Part shown: positions 20,957-30,521 of the stretch, one piece after another
Layout: the number at the start of each line of letters is the position of its first letter
Position numbering within the stretch: the first letter of the stretch is position 1
NCBI RefSeq assembly: GCF_013410955.1
Contig: NZ_JACCCG010000001.1
Location: forward strand, 124,001 to 188,000
Source of the DNA: Microbacterium sp. AK009
GTDB lineage: Bacteria; Actinomycetota; Actinomycetes; Actinomycetales; Microbacteriaceae
Length of the DNA: 64,000 nucleotides
Direction of reading: 5' to 3'
Position numbers and translations under genes: made by a program
The notes under the pieces: model-generated
The model's input: only the letters and a program-made list of their open reading frames with translations
Told to the model about the DNA's origin: nothing
The model's database searches: none

Positions 20957-21496
20957 GTGATCGAGCCTGTCGACGACCGCCCCCGGGTGCCCGTGCCCCC
21001 GCTCATCGCGGTGACCTTCGCGACGGTCGGGTACGTCGCTCTGATGATCTTCGGGCTCGGGATGACGAGCCTCGTCCTCGACCGCAGCGTCATCGAGGTG
21101 CAGGGTCTCGGGCCGCTCCCGGGGGTTTCGGCTGCGGCCGCGTCGACGCTCGCCGTCGCCGGCGTTCTGCTGAGCGTCATGCCGCGACCCTTCCTTCCGC
21201 AGCCCGACGCGCCGCCCCCCGCGAACGCGCCCGCCCCGCCGCGCTACTCCGTCGCGCTCTGGACCGCGGTCGGCGCATACCTCGGTTACGTCATCGTGGT
21301 GTGGATCGCCGTCGTCGCCTCGGGCGAGGAGCTGAGCACCGCCTCCACGGTGGCCGGCGGCGTCGCGGCATCCTGGTTCGGACTGGTCCTCGCCGCCGCC
21401 GGGGCCATCGCCGGGATCAGCGGCGTGGTGATGGTGCGCACCCGCGGCGACCGCCCGCAGTGGCCCTGGGAGGGGGAGGAGCGGGATGACGCATGA
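20957..21496 (+). CDS. Four-helix membrane protein, unknown function
   Basis: A 179-residue protein starting with GTG at 20957. Four hydrophobic segments can be read (about residues 15-40, 60-75, 98-122 and 130-160) with a Pro-rich loop (PQPDAPPPANAPAPP) in the middle and an acidic tail. The stop overlaps the next frame's ATG at 21486 by 11 bases. No family is recognised. It runs in the same direction as its neighbours and may be cotranscribed with the gene at 19741. Confidence 0.75.
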   Translation: MIEPVDDRPRVPVPPLIAVTFATVGYVALMIFGLGMTSLVLDRSVIEVQGLGPLPGVSAAAASTLAVAGVLLSVMPRPFLPQPDAPPPANAPAPPRYSVALWTAVGAYLGYVIVVWIAVVASGEELSTASTVAGGVAASWFGLVLAAAGAIAGISGVVMVRTRGDRPQWPWEGEERDDA

Positions 21497-22187
21497 CGCC
21501 GCCGACCCGCAGGGATACCGTGTAGGAGTGGAGCGGTCGCTCGAGACCCAGGTCAGCCAGGCGGTGGACGCCTGGCTGCGGTGGTTGCCGCGCTGGGAGC
21601 CGGCGACCCATCGGGGACGGGTGGCCCCGTGCCGACGCTGCTTCGGCTCACCCGTTCTGTCGGCGGCGGGGCTCGGCGCCGACGTCCCCCACGGGGTCCA
21701 GCACGGTCTCTCCACCCGCATCAAGACGATCGTCGACCACGCCGTCGCGGAGTACACCGCCGTGAACCTGCCGATGCTGCAGGCCGAGCTCGACCAGCAG
21801 GCCGCTCGCAACCGCGCGCGCAGCTACCGGCCCGCAGAGGGACTCGAGCCCGAGTTCGAGGGGCTCCCGCTCGACCCGGAACCGACGCCCGGCGCGCCGT
21901 TCCTGTTCACCCTGTCGGGGCTGGCCGCCCAGGCCGACTCCGATGTGCCCGAACTCCCCCCGCTGACCGAGGAGGCAAAGGCGGCGCTCCGCCAGGAGGT
22001 GGGGCTCGCCGACGACTACGCCAACATGGTCGGGCGCGAGGTCTGCACCATCCTGCTGCACCACCGCCTGCGCATTCAGGCCGGCGTCACCGAATTCGTC
22101 GAGCCCCAGATCGAGGCGATGCTCGATGAGCTCACCCGGTCGCTCGACGCCCCGTTCGACCCGAACGATCCGAATCCGCTCGGCTGA
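21486..22187 (+). CDS. Hypothetical cytoplasmic protein with a CxxC motif
   Basis: A 233-residue frame lacking membrane segments. It has an early APCRRCFGS motif (a possible metal-binding CxxC) and an acidic, helical remainder (DHAVAEYTAVNLPMLQAELD; GREVCTILLHHRLRIQ). The ATG at 21486 lies inside the previous gene. A GTG at 21528, six bases after TACCGT at 21516-21521, is a strong alternative that would give 219 residues starting VERSLETQVSQAVDAWLRWL. It precedes the kinase operon by about 160 bases. Function unknown. Confidence 0.72.
   Translation: MTHDAADPQGYRVGVERSLETQVSQAVDAWLRWLPRWEPATHRGRVAPCRRCFGSPVLSAAGLGADVPHGVQHGLSTRIKTIVDHAVAEYTAVNLPMLQAELDQQAARNRARSYRPAEGLEPEFEGLPLDPEPTPGAPFLFTLSGLAAQADSDVPELPPLTEEAKAALRQEVGLADDYANMVGREVCTILLHHRLRIQAGVTEFVEPQIEAMLDELTRSLDAPFDPNDPNPLG
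21493..21521 (+). promoter_or_regulatory. Candidate leaderless promoter within the 21486 frame
   Basis: ATGACG (21493-21498) and TACCGT (21516-21521) are 17 bases apart; the GTG at 21528 follows the -10 by six bases. If used, the true start of this gene is 21528, not 21486. Confidence 0.4.
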
Positions 22188-22240
22188 CCCGCCCGCGGAT
22201 CCGTGACGATCCGGGCGCTGTTCCGGAGGCTCTCCGCAGC

Positions 22241-22274
22241 CCTGGACGGCGGTCCAGGTGGGCTTTGTTAGCAT
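22241..22274 (+). promoter_or_regulatory. Inverted repeat and possible -10 before the kinase operon
   Basis: A perfect 7-bp inverted repeat (22241-22247 with 22252-22258, four-base loop) is followed by TAGCAT at 22269-22274, a TANNNT match 70 bases before the kinase start. The repeat could be an operator or part of a terminator for the gene before it. No good -35 at 17 bases. Confidence 0.35.
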
Positions 22275-22344
22275 TGCCGGGTTTCCAGCGTCGTAGCGCT
22301 GTGATCCCGCCGTCGGGCGGGTGGGATTCCGGGGAGGGGATGCG

Positions 22345-23481
22345 GTGACGACTCGCCTGCCCTCCGCGCCCCCGATCCTGCCGGGGCTGTCCTACATCCG
22401 CCCCCTCGGTTCCGGCGGTTTCGCCGACGTCTTCCTCTACGGGCAGGACATGCCGAGGCGCGATGTCGCGGTGAAGGTCCTCCCGAGCGACGTGGGCGAC
22501 CCGGAGCTGCGGCGGATGTTCAACGCCGAAGCCGACGTCCTGGCCCACCTCTCGGCGCATCCCTCCATCGTGACCGTCTACCAGGCAGGGATTTCCGCCG
22601 ACGGCCGCCCGTACATCGTGATGGAGTACTGCCCCGGGTCACTGGCCCAGCGCTACCGGATCGAGCGGATGCCGGTGGACGAGGTCCTCACGATCGGTGT
22701 GAAGATGGCCAGCGCCCTGGAGTCCGCCCACCGGGCGGGGCTCGTGCACCGTGACGTCAAGCCCAGCAACATCCTCGTCACCACCTTCGGTGCCCCCGTG
22801 CTCGCCGACTTCGGCATCTCCTCCTCCCTCGCCCGCGTGAGCGCCGGCGAGGTGCTGGCGATGTCGATCCCGTGGAGCGCGCCCGAGGTGGTGGCCGAGG
22901 AGACGGCGGGAACGATCGCCAGCGAGGTGTGGAGTCTCGGCGCGACGATCTACTCGCTGCTGGCCGGCCACAGCCCGTTCGAACGGCGCGAGAAGGGCCA
23001 GAACACCAAGGAGCTCCTGCGGCGCCGCATCGCCAAGGCCAGCTACACCCCGATCAACCGCGCCGATGTGCCCGACGCCCTCCAGGACGTGCTGGCCCGT
23101 GCGATGAGCCGGGACCCGCGCGAGAGATACGCCACCTCGCGCGAGGTCGCCGACGCGCTCCGGGAGGTGCAGGCGGGGCTCGGCCTGTCGCCGACGCCGC
23201 TGGAGGTGCCGGTGGCCGACTGGGCCGCGAGCGGCGGCATCGATCTGTCCGACGACGCCCTGCGGGGTCCCGCCCGCAGCCGCCTCGAGCGGGAGGTCAC
23301 GCGCAAGCGCGCCGCGACGACGGGGGTCGCCTCGCTCCTGCGCGACGAGGACACCTCGCTGTCGTCGCCGGCCCCCGCCCCCGCGCCCCACCGCGCGCTG
23401 CCGTGGATCCTCGGCGGAGCCGGTGCCGCCGCCCTCGTGGCTGTCGTCCTCGCCGCCCTCCGCGCGGCAGGGGTGCTGTGA
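22345..23481 (+). CDS. Membrane-bound Ser/Thr protein kinase
   Basis: A 378-residue Hanks-type kinase. GTG at 22345 follows ggggagggg and is chosen over an upstream GTG at 22321. Visible motifs: Gly loop GSGGFADV (22-29), Lys44 in VAVKV, Glu62, HRDVKPSN (135-142), DFG (155-157) and APE (179-181). In subdomain IX the usual Asp is Glu194 (SEVWSLG). After a juxtamembrane stretch it ends with one helix (LPWILGGAGAAALVAVVLAAL), leaving almost nothing outside, so it has no sensor domain of its own. Its TGA overlaps the ATG of the giant Ig-like protein by one base, which could supply the outside part. An FHA gene and a Thr-motif protein lie in the same operon. Confidence 0.93.
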   Translation: MTTRLPSAPPILPGLSYIRPLGSGGFADVFLYGQDMPRRDVAVKVLPSDVGDPELRRMFNAEADVLAHLSAHPSIVTVYQAGISADGRPYIVMEYCPGSLAQRYRIERMPVDEVLTIGVKMASALESAHRAGLVHRDVKPSNILVTTFGAPVLADFGISSSLARVSAGEVLAMSIPWSAPEVVAEETAGTIASEVWSLGATIYSLLAGHSPFERREKGQNTKELLRRRIAKASYTPINRADVPDALQDVLARAMSRDPRERYATSREVADALREVQAGLGLSPTPLEVPVADWAASGGIDLSDDALRGPARSRLEREVTRKRAATTGVASLLRDEDTSLSSPAPAPAPHRALPWILGGAGAAALVAVVLAALRAAGVL

Positions 23482-26400
23482 TGGCGGCGCGGCTGGCCCG
23501 GCCCGCGCACGCCGTGCGCCCCCGTGCGGCGCGGATCCCCCGCCGCGGGCCCCTCCTCGCCCTCGTCGCCGGCGGGGTGGCCGTCGCGACCGTCGTGGTG
23601 GCGAGCATCGTCTGGCCCGGGCTCGACGCGCAGGAGACGCCGCCCGTGGACACGACGGTCTGGGCGCTGCAGACCGGCGAGGGCACCCGCTACGCGCGGG
23701 TGAACACCTCGATCCTCGAGCTCGACACCGTCCGCACCGTCTCCGATCCCAGCCAGGTGGCGCAGTCCTCCGCGGGCACGTTCCTCTTCACCGGCAGCAA
23801 CAGCCGGGTGACCCGCGTCGACGAGGCCCTCCCCGTCGACCTCGACGATGAGGCGCTGCGCGAGTCGCCGGCCACCCCCGACGGAACCGTCGAGGTCGTC
23901 ACGGCCGGCGAGTTCGTCGTCTACCGCACCGAGTCGGGCGTGCTCTACACCGGCACCCTCTCCGAGGGACGCACCCCGACGCGACTGGAGCCGTTCCCCT
24001 CCGACGACGAGGACGCGCCCTCCTACGCCGCCGACGCCGTCGCCCTCGACGACCGCGGCATCCTCCTCAGCTTCTCCGAGGGCGACGGGTCGGTCCTCAC
24101 CTACGACATCCCGGCCTCGTCCGTGCGCTCCCGCGACGTCGTGTCGATCGACGATCCCGCCGATCCCGCGATCACCGGCGCGAGCGACACCTGGGTGCTG
24201 GTCGATCGCGAGGACGGGTCGTACCTGGTGGAGGGGACGGATGCCGCGCGGCCGGCGCCGGTCACCGGAGCCGTGGTCGCGAGTTCCCCCGACCCCGACG
24301 GCGACGCGGTCTACCTCGCCTCCGACACCGGTCTCGCCCGGATCCCGGTCGACGGCGGCGAGCCCGAGCCCGTGGTCGGCGACACCACGCTCCTCGGCAC
24401 GCCGGCCCAGCCGCTCGTGCAGGACGGCGTGGTCCATGCCGCATGGCTGGCCGAGGGCGGACTCGGCGGACAGCTGTGGACCTCCGAGCGCGGCACCCTC
24501 AGTCCCCTCGACTACGCCGGACAGGAGATCTCCGACCAGCGGCGTCCCGTCTTCACCTCCAACGGCGACACCGTCATCCTGAACGAGACGCGCACCGGAT
24601 GGGTGTGGACCGTCCCCGACGGGCGCCTGGTCCCCTCCAGTCAGCGATGGAGCCTCGATGACGAGGTCGTCTCGGATGCGCAGCCGAGCGAGGAGCAGCT
24701 GAGCGTCGTCATCGACCCGAAGGCCCCGATCGCCGAACCCGACGCGTTCGGGGTGCGACCGGGAGCACTTGTGAGTCTGCCGGTGCTGCTGAACGACCAC
24801 GACCCGAACGAGGACGTCCTGAGCGTCGACCCCGCCTCGGTGACCGGGCTCGACCCCGGCTTCGGCACGGTCTCGATCACCGACGACGGCCAGCGCCTCG
24901 CCGTCCGCGTCGCTCCGGGAGCCAGCGGTGCCGCGAGCTTCTCGTACGCCGTGACCGACGGCACCGCCCCCGGCGGTCTGGCCTCGAGTCCCACGACGGT
25001 GACCCTCCTCGTCGCCGGGGACGACCAGAACGGCGCCCCGGTGTGGTGCGGCGTCGAGCGCTGCCTCGCCGAGTGGCCGACTCCCGAGGTCGCCCGCGGC
25101 GGCACGGTGACCGTTCCGGTGATGACCGGCTGGGTCGACCCCGACGGCGACCCGATGCTGCTGCTGTCGGCCGAGAACACCTCCGGCGTCGGCAAGGTGG
25201 CCGCCACCCCCGCGGGTGACATCGTCTACCAGCACGCCGACGACGGCAGCGGCGCCGAGCAGCTCATCGAGATCGTGGTGTCGGTTGCCGATACCCGCGG
25301 AGCGGTGGCGACGAAGTCGCTGGTCATCCGGGTCTCGCCCCAGCCGACGCTGTCGATGCAGTCGTTCGCCGTCGTCGACACCGTCGGGGCCACCACGACC
25401 GTCGACGTCGGGCCGCATGTCACCGGCACCGCCGGGACCGTGCGCCTGGACGCGGTCCGCGTGCTCGACGACGCGCGTGCGAGCGCCACGATCGTGGGCG
25501 GTTCGACCTCGTTCGACTTCCGCGCCGAGGAGCCGGGCACCTACCGCGTGGACGTGACCGTCACCGACGGAATGACCCAGGAGAACGGCACCGTGCGCGT
25601 CACGGCGCTGGCCGCCGACGCGCCGACCGAGCTCGCCACCGCGCCGGTGGTCGCCTTCGTCCGCCCGCAGCAGGACGCAACCCTCGACATCCTCGCCGCG
25701 GTGTCGAACCCCACCCGGCGCGTGCTGCTGCTCAGCGACGTGCAGGCTCAGCCCGACGCGGGGGCGTCGCTGTCGTTCGACACGCTGTCGCAGAACTACC
25801 TCCGAGTCTCGGGGTCGACCGCCGACGGCGCGCCGGGGCGGCTCGGCACCATCACCTACACCGTCACCGACGGCACCGAGAACCAGGGGTCGTCGGTGGA
25901 GGGTCAGGCCACGGTCTACCTCCTGCCCCCGGCCCCCGAGCTCGCCCCCATCGCGGTCGACGACACCGTCGTGGTGCGCGCCGGCACGCAGATCGACATC
26001 CCCGTCCTCGAGAACGACGTCGCCCCCGCCGGCGGTCGCCCGACCCTCAATCCGGCGACGGTGACCTCGCCCTCACCCGCCGCCCTGGCGTTCGGCGCGG
26101 GCGAGGTGCTGCGCTACCTCGCCCCGGATGAGCCCGGCGAGTACGCCGTGGATTACGACGTCTACACCACCGGCGCGCCGTCGCTGTCGGATCAGGCGCG
26201 GGTGACGGTGCAGGTGCTTCCCGACGACGAGAACCGCGCGCCCGCCCCCGATACCGTCGAGGGGCGCGTGCTGAGCGGTCAGTCGACGCGGATCGAATTC
26301 GACGGCTACGGCGTCGACCCCGACGGCGACACGGTGTCGCTGGACCGCATCATCGCCCAGCCCGAGTCGGGGGTCGCCACCATCTCGGCCGAGGGCGACG

Positions 26401-29400
26401 CCATCGTCTACACCAGCGTCTCGGGGTTCAGCGGCCAGGTCACCTTTCCGTACCGCGTGGTCGACGAGTTCGGTCAGACGGGGGAGGGCATCGCCCGCGT
26501 GGGCGTGCTCGACAGCGATGCCAACCCGAGCCCGGTGACCTTCACCGACTACGTGCAGGTGCAGGCGGGGGCGGACAGCACCATCCGCGTCAATCCCCTC
26601 TCCAACGACAGCGACCCGACCATGGGCGAGCTGACGGTCGAAGAGGTGCGTCCCGACGTGCCCGAGACGCTCGAGGACGGTTCGGACAATCCCGAGTTCG
26701 CCCGCCTCGACGAGCGGATCCGCTCCGTCGGCGAGCGTCAGGTGGTCATCGCCGCGGGCACCGAGCCCGGCACGATGTCGTTCCTGTACGACGTCTCGTC
26801 GAGTTCGGGGAACACCGGGCGAGGACTCATCGTCGTCACGGTGGTGCGAGAGAGCGTGCCGGACTACCCGGTCGTGGAGGACACCGTCCTCACCGCCGAG
26901 ACCCGTGAGGACTTCGTCGACGGGGTCGACGTGCTCTCGGGCAACGTCTCGTGGTCCGGCGGCGACATCGACGATCTCGAGCTCGCCCTCTGGGGCGACC
27001 CCGGCGACGTCGCCGTGCGCGGATCGGAGATCTCGGGCCCGCTCCCCGACACCACCCGCGTGATCCCGTTCTCCGTCACCGGCGAGGGCGCCTCCGGCGA
27101 GGTGACCAGCTACGGCTTCCTCCGCGTGCCCGGCGACGCCGACCTGTCGCTGGCCCTGCGCTCCTCGGCGCGTCCCGTCGAGGTGCCCGAGCTCGAATCC
27201 GTCACCTTCGACATGGCCGACCTCGTCGCGATCCCCCGCAATGCCGACCTCGAGGTCGGCGACGACGTGCGGGCCTCCGGCGCACGGGGCGAGGCGGTCT
27301 GCACGGCCGTGGGCGATGGGCAGATCCGCTACGACGCGGGCGCCGGTGCCCCCTGGACCGACGCCTGCCAGGTGCCGGTGCGTGTGGCCGGCACCGAGGA
27401 CTTCACCTACCTCGCCGTCCCGATCCTCGTCGAGGCGACCGACCCGCAGCCGGAGCTGCGGCCCGGCGCGCTGACCGTCGGTCCGGGCGAGACCGCGACA
27501 TTCGACCTGCGGAACATGACCACGTGGCAGCTGCGGGAGGACTGGGACGGCATCGCCTACGCCCTGTCCTATCCCGGCGGAGCCTTCGAGGTGGCGCTGG
27601 AGGGCTCGATCGTCACCGTGACCGGTGCGGACACGGCCGTCCCGGGGCGCGAGGAGGTCGTCACGGTGTCGGCGCCGAGCCACCCGAACACTCCGCCCTC
27701 GCGGCTCATCCTCCGTGTCGGGCAGGCGCCGTCGACCCTCCCGCAGGGCGGGTCGGTGACCCAGCAGTGCACGCAGGCGGGCGGGTCGTCGTGCACCATC
27801 ACGGTCATCGGCGGCCCCGGCGAGATCAACCCGCTTCCGCGGACGCCCCTCGAGGTCGTCGACGTCCGCCCGACGGGCGCGTGCGCCGGGGTGAGCTTCC
27901 AGGTGTCGTCACCGCGCACGGTGACGGCGTCGTGGGCGCCGGATGCTCCGGGGGCGACGTGTTCGGCCACGTTCTCCGTCGTCGATGCGCAGGGGCGCCG
28001 CACCGCGGGCGAGCGCGACGGCCGTCTGCTGCTCGATCTCCAGGGCTTCCCGCGTCCGCCGGCGGCGCTCGTGCAGACGGCGTTCGGCAACGAGTCGGTC
28101 ACCCTTCGCGTTGACCCGGGTGACGCGCGCCTCGCCTACCCCGGACTGAGCGGCTTCCGCATCCGCTACGCCGGGCAGGTCGTCGCCGAATGCGGGCCGG
28201 GGGGCACCTGCCCGCCGATCTCGGCGCCCAACGGCGAGCGGCGGACCTATGAGGCCGTCGCGATCAACGCCGTCGGCGAGTCGCGGGGCGCGGTGCGCAC
28301 CGAAGCGTGGGCGTACGACGCCCCGCCGGCGCCGAGCAACGTGCAGTGGATTCCGCTCGAGACGCGCGGCGAGGGCGGCTACATCGCCCTCCGGATCGAG
28401 GGAATCGACCCCTCGCGCACCGGGTCGCTCGAGATCACCAGCTCCACCGGCGACCGCTCGGTGGTGAATGTCGGCAGCCGCGACACCACGATCGACGTCC
28501 GCTCCTACCGGGTCGGGTCCAACGCCCCGACGCCCGTCACGGTCACCCCCTATTCGCGCTTCGACCGGCCGCCCGGGCTCGGCGGTGGCGGGGTGAACGC
28601 CGGCGCCTCGGTCACCATCAACGCCAACGGCGTGGGCGCGCCCCTCAGCCCCGCGCTCGACCTCGAGTCCGTCTCCGACGGCGACGGCAGCTCGACGATC
28701 ACGGCGCGCGCGAGTGCGGGGCCGAACGGCGCAGGCTCCACCCTGCGGTTCGGGATCGTCGAGGAGGGCGACCGCTGCGTGACGAGCGACAACGGGGCCA
28801 CCGCGACCTTCCCCGGCTTCGAGGACGGCGAGGAGTACGAGTTCGAGATGTGCGTCGACTCGGTCTTCCAGGGCGAGGTGTACGGCACCGCGACCGCGAC
28901 CGCGACGGTCCGCGCCGCGCAGTCCGCCGCCGCTCCGACCGGGTACACCTTCGTCGTCGACGGGCGGCCCAACGTCGGGCAGAACCGCGCGGATTGGATC
29001 ATCCGGGACCAGCCGACCTCGAACGCGGAGGTCCCGAACCGTAATCAGGTGCGCTTCTCGGGCCTTCCCTCGACGGTCTTCGGGCAGGACCCGCGCGTGC
29101 GCGTCTGGTACGAGCACCAGTTCTGGGGTACGCGCTCGGCCGAGGCGACCGTCACCCCGCGGGAGGGGAGCGCCCCGTGGCAGATGACCGCGTCATGGCG
29201 GGCGACCTCCTGCGTCGGCGGCAGCACACTGACCCTCGTCGGCGACTCGTCCACCGGACCGGGGGGCAACGGAGCGGCCATCACGTTCAGCCCGGCGAAC
29301 CTGCGGTACTTCGGCGCTGACGGGGCAGTCATCCCTCACCCCGAGGGTTCCTTCACCGTGCCGCAAGGGGCCGTGCGGGTCTCCGGGATCACGGTGACCG

Positions 29401-29501
29401 TGGACTGGTCGGCCCGTGGCTGGGGCCTGCAGAACGTCACGGAGCAGTTCGATGCCCAATGCCAGCCCGGCGACGGCGGTGCCCCGCCCACCAATCCCTG
29501 A
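23481..29501 (+). CDS. Giant surface protein with Ig/cadherin-like and FN3-like repeats
   Basis: A 2006-residue protein starting with the ATG that overlaps the kinase stop; the frame is open further upstream but that is the kinase gene in another frame. It has a short basic cytosolic end, one helix (about residues 24-44) and an enormous exported part. Residues about 50-400 look like a beta-propeller. Then come several Ig/cadherin-type units with the signature PVLLNDHDPNED / IPVLENDV / GYGVDPDGDTVS / VNPLSNDSDPT and FSYAVTDG-type strand ends. Near the C-terminus are FN3-like units (PRPPAALVQTAFGNESVTLR; PPAPSNVQWIPL). There is no LPXTG sorting signal, so it is held by its N-terminal helix. Probable adhesin, scaffold, or sensor partner of the kinase. 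Confidence 0.88.
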   Translation: MAARLARPAHAVRPRAARIPRRGPLLALVAGGVAVATVVVASIVWPGLDAQETPPVDTTVWALQTGEGTRYARVNTSILELDTVRTVSDPSQVAQSSAGTFLFTGSNSRVTRVDEALPVDLDDEALRESPATPDGTVEVVTAGEFVVYRTESGVLYTGTLSEGRTPTRLEPFPSDDEDAPSYAADAVALDDRGILLSFSEGDGSVLTYDIPASSVRSRDVVSIDDPADPAITGASDTWVLVDREDGSYLVEGTDAARPAPVTGAVVASSPDPDGDAVYLASDTGLARIPVDGGEPEPVVGDTTLLGTPAQPLVQDGVVHAAWLAEGGLGGQLWTSERGTLSPLDYAGQEISDQRRPVFTSNGDTVILNETRTGWVWTVPDGRLVPSSQRWSLDDEVVSDAQPSEEQLSVVIDPKAPIAEPDAFGVRPGALVSLPVLLNDHDPNEDVLSVDPASVTGLDPGFGTVSITDDGQRLAVRVAPGASGAASFSYAVTDGTAPGGLASSPTTVTLLVAGDDQNGAPVWCGVERCLAEWPTPEVARGGTVTVPVMTGWVDPDGDPMLLLSAENTSGVGKVAATPAGDIVYQHADDGSGAEQLIEIVVSVADTRGAVATKSLVIRVSPQPTLSMQSFAVVDTVGATTTVDVGPHVTGTAGTVRLDAVRVLDDARASATIVGGSTSFDFRAEEPGTYRVDVTVTDGMTQENGTVRVTALAADAPTELATAPVVAFVRPQQDATLDILAAVSNPTRRVLLLSDVQAQPDAGASLSFDTLSQNYLRVSGSTADGAPGRLGTITYTVTDGTENQGSSVEGQATVYLLPPAPELAPIAVDDTVVVRAGTQIDIPVLENDVAPAGGRPTLNPATVTSPSPAALAFGAGEVLRYLAPDEPGEYAVDYDVYTTGAPSLSDQARVTVQVLPDDENRAPAPDTVEGRVLSGQSTRIEFDGYGVDPDGDTVSLDRIIAQPESGVATISAEGDAIVYTSVSGFSGQVTFPYRVVDEFGQTGEGIARVGVLDSDANPSPVTFTDYVQVQAGADSTIRVNPLSNDSDPTMGELTVEEVRPDVPETLEDGSDNPEFARLDERIRSVGERQVVIAAGTEPGTMSFLYDVSSSSGNTGRGLIVVTVVRESVPDYPVVEDTVLTAETREDFVDGVDVLSGNVSWSGGDIDDLELALWGDPGDVAVRGSEISGPLPDTTRVIPFSVTGEGASGEVTSYGFLRVPGDADLSLALRSSARPVEVPELESVTFDMADLVAIPRNADLEVGDDVRASGARGEAVCTAVGDGQIRYDAGAGAPWTDACQVPVRVAGTEDFTYLAVPILVEATDPQPELRPGALTVGPGETATFDLRNMTTWQLREDWDGIAYALSYPGGAFEVALEGSIVTVTGADTAVPGREEVVTVSAPSHPNTPPSRLILRVGQAPSTLPQGGSVTQQCTQAGGSSCTITVIGGPGEINPLPRTPLEVVDVRPTGACAGVSFQVSSPRTVTASWAPDAPGATCSATFSVVDAQGRRTAGERDGRLLLDLQGFPRPPAALVQTAFGNESVTLRVDPGDARLAYPGLSGFRIRYAGQVVAECGPGGTCPPISAPNGERRTYEAVAINAVGESRGAVRTEAWAYDAPPAPSNVQWIPLETRGEGGYIALRIEGIDPSRTGSLEITSSTGDRSVVNVGSRDTTIDVRSYRVGSNAPTPVTVTPYSRFDRPPGLGGGGVNAGASVTINANGVGAPLSPALDLESVSDGDGSSTITARASAGPNGAGSTLRFGIVEEGDRCVTSDNGATATFPGFEDGEEYEFEMCVDSVFQGEVYGTATATATVRAAQSAAAPTGYTFVVDGRPNVGQNRADWIIRDQPTSNAEVPNRNQVRFSGLPSTVFGQDPRVRVWYEHQFWGTRSAEATVTPREGSAPWQMTASWRATSCVGGSTLTLVGDSSTGPGGNGAAITFSPANLRYFGADGAVIPHPEGSFTVPQGAVRVSGITVTVDWSARGWGLQNVTEQFDAQCQPGDGGAPPTNP

Positions 29502-29535
29502 TCCCACGCTCCACCGACCACCGAGGAACGACACG

Positions 29536-30504
29536 ATGACCATCACGCAGGAGCAGGCGACCTGGTTCGCGCAGACCTTCAGCCAGCTCGCCGACAACGT
29601 CGAGCGGGCGGTGCTGGGCAAGCGCCACGTCGTCGAGCTGGTGCTGACGGCGATGCTCAGCGACGGTCACGTGCTCCTCGAAGACGTCCCCGGCACGGGG
29701 AAGACCTCGCTCGCCCGCGCGATGGCGCAGTCGGTGCAGGGCACCAACACCCGCATCCAGTTCACCCCCGACCTGCTGCCGGGAGACATCACCGGCATCT
29801 CGGTCTACGACCAGAAGAGCGGCACCTTCGAGTTCCACGCCGGGCCGATCTTCGCCAACATCGTCCTGGCCGACGAGATCAACCGCGCGAGCCCCAAGAC
29901 CCAGGCCGCGCTCCTGGAGGTCATGGAGGAGGGCCGGGTCACCGTCGACGGCGTGAGCCGCCAGGTGGGCGTTCCCTTCCTCGTGCTCGCCACGCAGAAC
30001 CCGGTCGAGCAGGCCGGTACCTACCGGCTTCCCGAGGCGCAGCTCGACCGCTTCCTCATGCGGACCTCGCTCGGCTACCCCGACCATGCCGCGACCGTGC
30101 GGATCCTCGACGGCGCCGCGGTCGCCACCTCCGATCTGCCGGCGGTCATCACCCCGCAGGCCCTCGTCGGGATGGCCGATCTCGCGGCGAACGTCTACGT
30201 CGATGCGCTCGTGCTCGACTACATCGCGCGCCTCGTCGACGGCACCCGCTCGGCCGACGAGGTCCGGCTCGGCGTGAGCATCCGCGGCGCCCTCGCCCTC
30301 ACCCGCGCGACCCGGACCCGCGCCGCCTCGCAGGGGCGCACCTACGCCACCCCCGACGACGTCAAAGCCCTCGCCGTCGCGGTGCTCTCGCACCGCCTCA
30401 TCCTCCAGCCCGAGGCGGAGTTCGACGGCGTGACGCCCGAGGCCGTCGTCGGCCAGGTGCTGCTGGACGTCGCGCCCCCGACCCGTCGCGAAGCGACCGT
30501 CTGA
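29536..30504 (+). CDS. MoxR-family AAA+ ATPase
   Basis: A 322-residue soluble ATPase; ATG at 29536 follows GAGG at 29523-29526. Walker A is DVPGTGKTS, Walker B VLADEINR, with the MoxR texts IQFTPDLLPGDITG, GPIFANIV and ATQNPVEQAGTYRLPEAQLDRF. MoxR proteins usually act as chaperones for assembly of VWA- or DUF58-containing partners. A DUF58 gene follows by 17 bases and a transglutaminase-fold gene after that, the most common MoxR neighbourhood in actinobacteria. The client here is unknown. Confidence 0.95.
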   Translation: MTITQEQATWFAQTFSQLADNVERAVLGKRHVVELVLTAMLSDGHVLLEDVPGTGKTSLARAMAQSVQGTNTRIQFTPDLLPGDITGISVYDQKSGTFEFHAGPIFANIVLADEINRASPKTQAALLEVMEEGRVTVDGVSRQVGVPFLVLATQNPVEQAGTYRLPEAQLDRFLMRTSLGYPDHAATVRILDGAAVATSDLPAVITPQALVGMADLAANVYVDALVLDYIARLVDGTRSADEVRLGVSIRGALALTRATRTRAASQGRTYATPDDVKALAVAVLSHRLILQPEAEFDGVTPEAVVGQVLLDVAPPTRREATV

Positions 30505-30521
30505 GGCGCCCCCTCGAACCC

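Noticed and set aside
22872..23480. N-terminal extension of the giant Ig-like protein
   Set aside because: This part of the frame lies inside the kinase gene in another frame and reads as Arg/Gly-rich shadow text; the ATG at 23481 precedes a proper signal/anchor helix.
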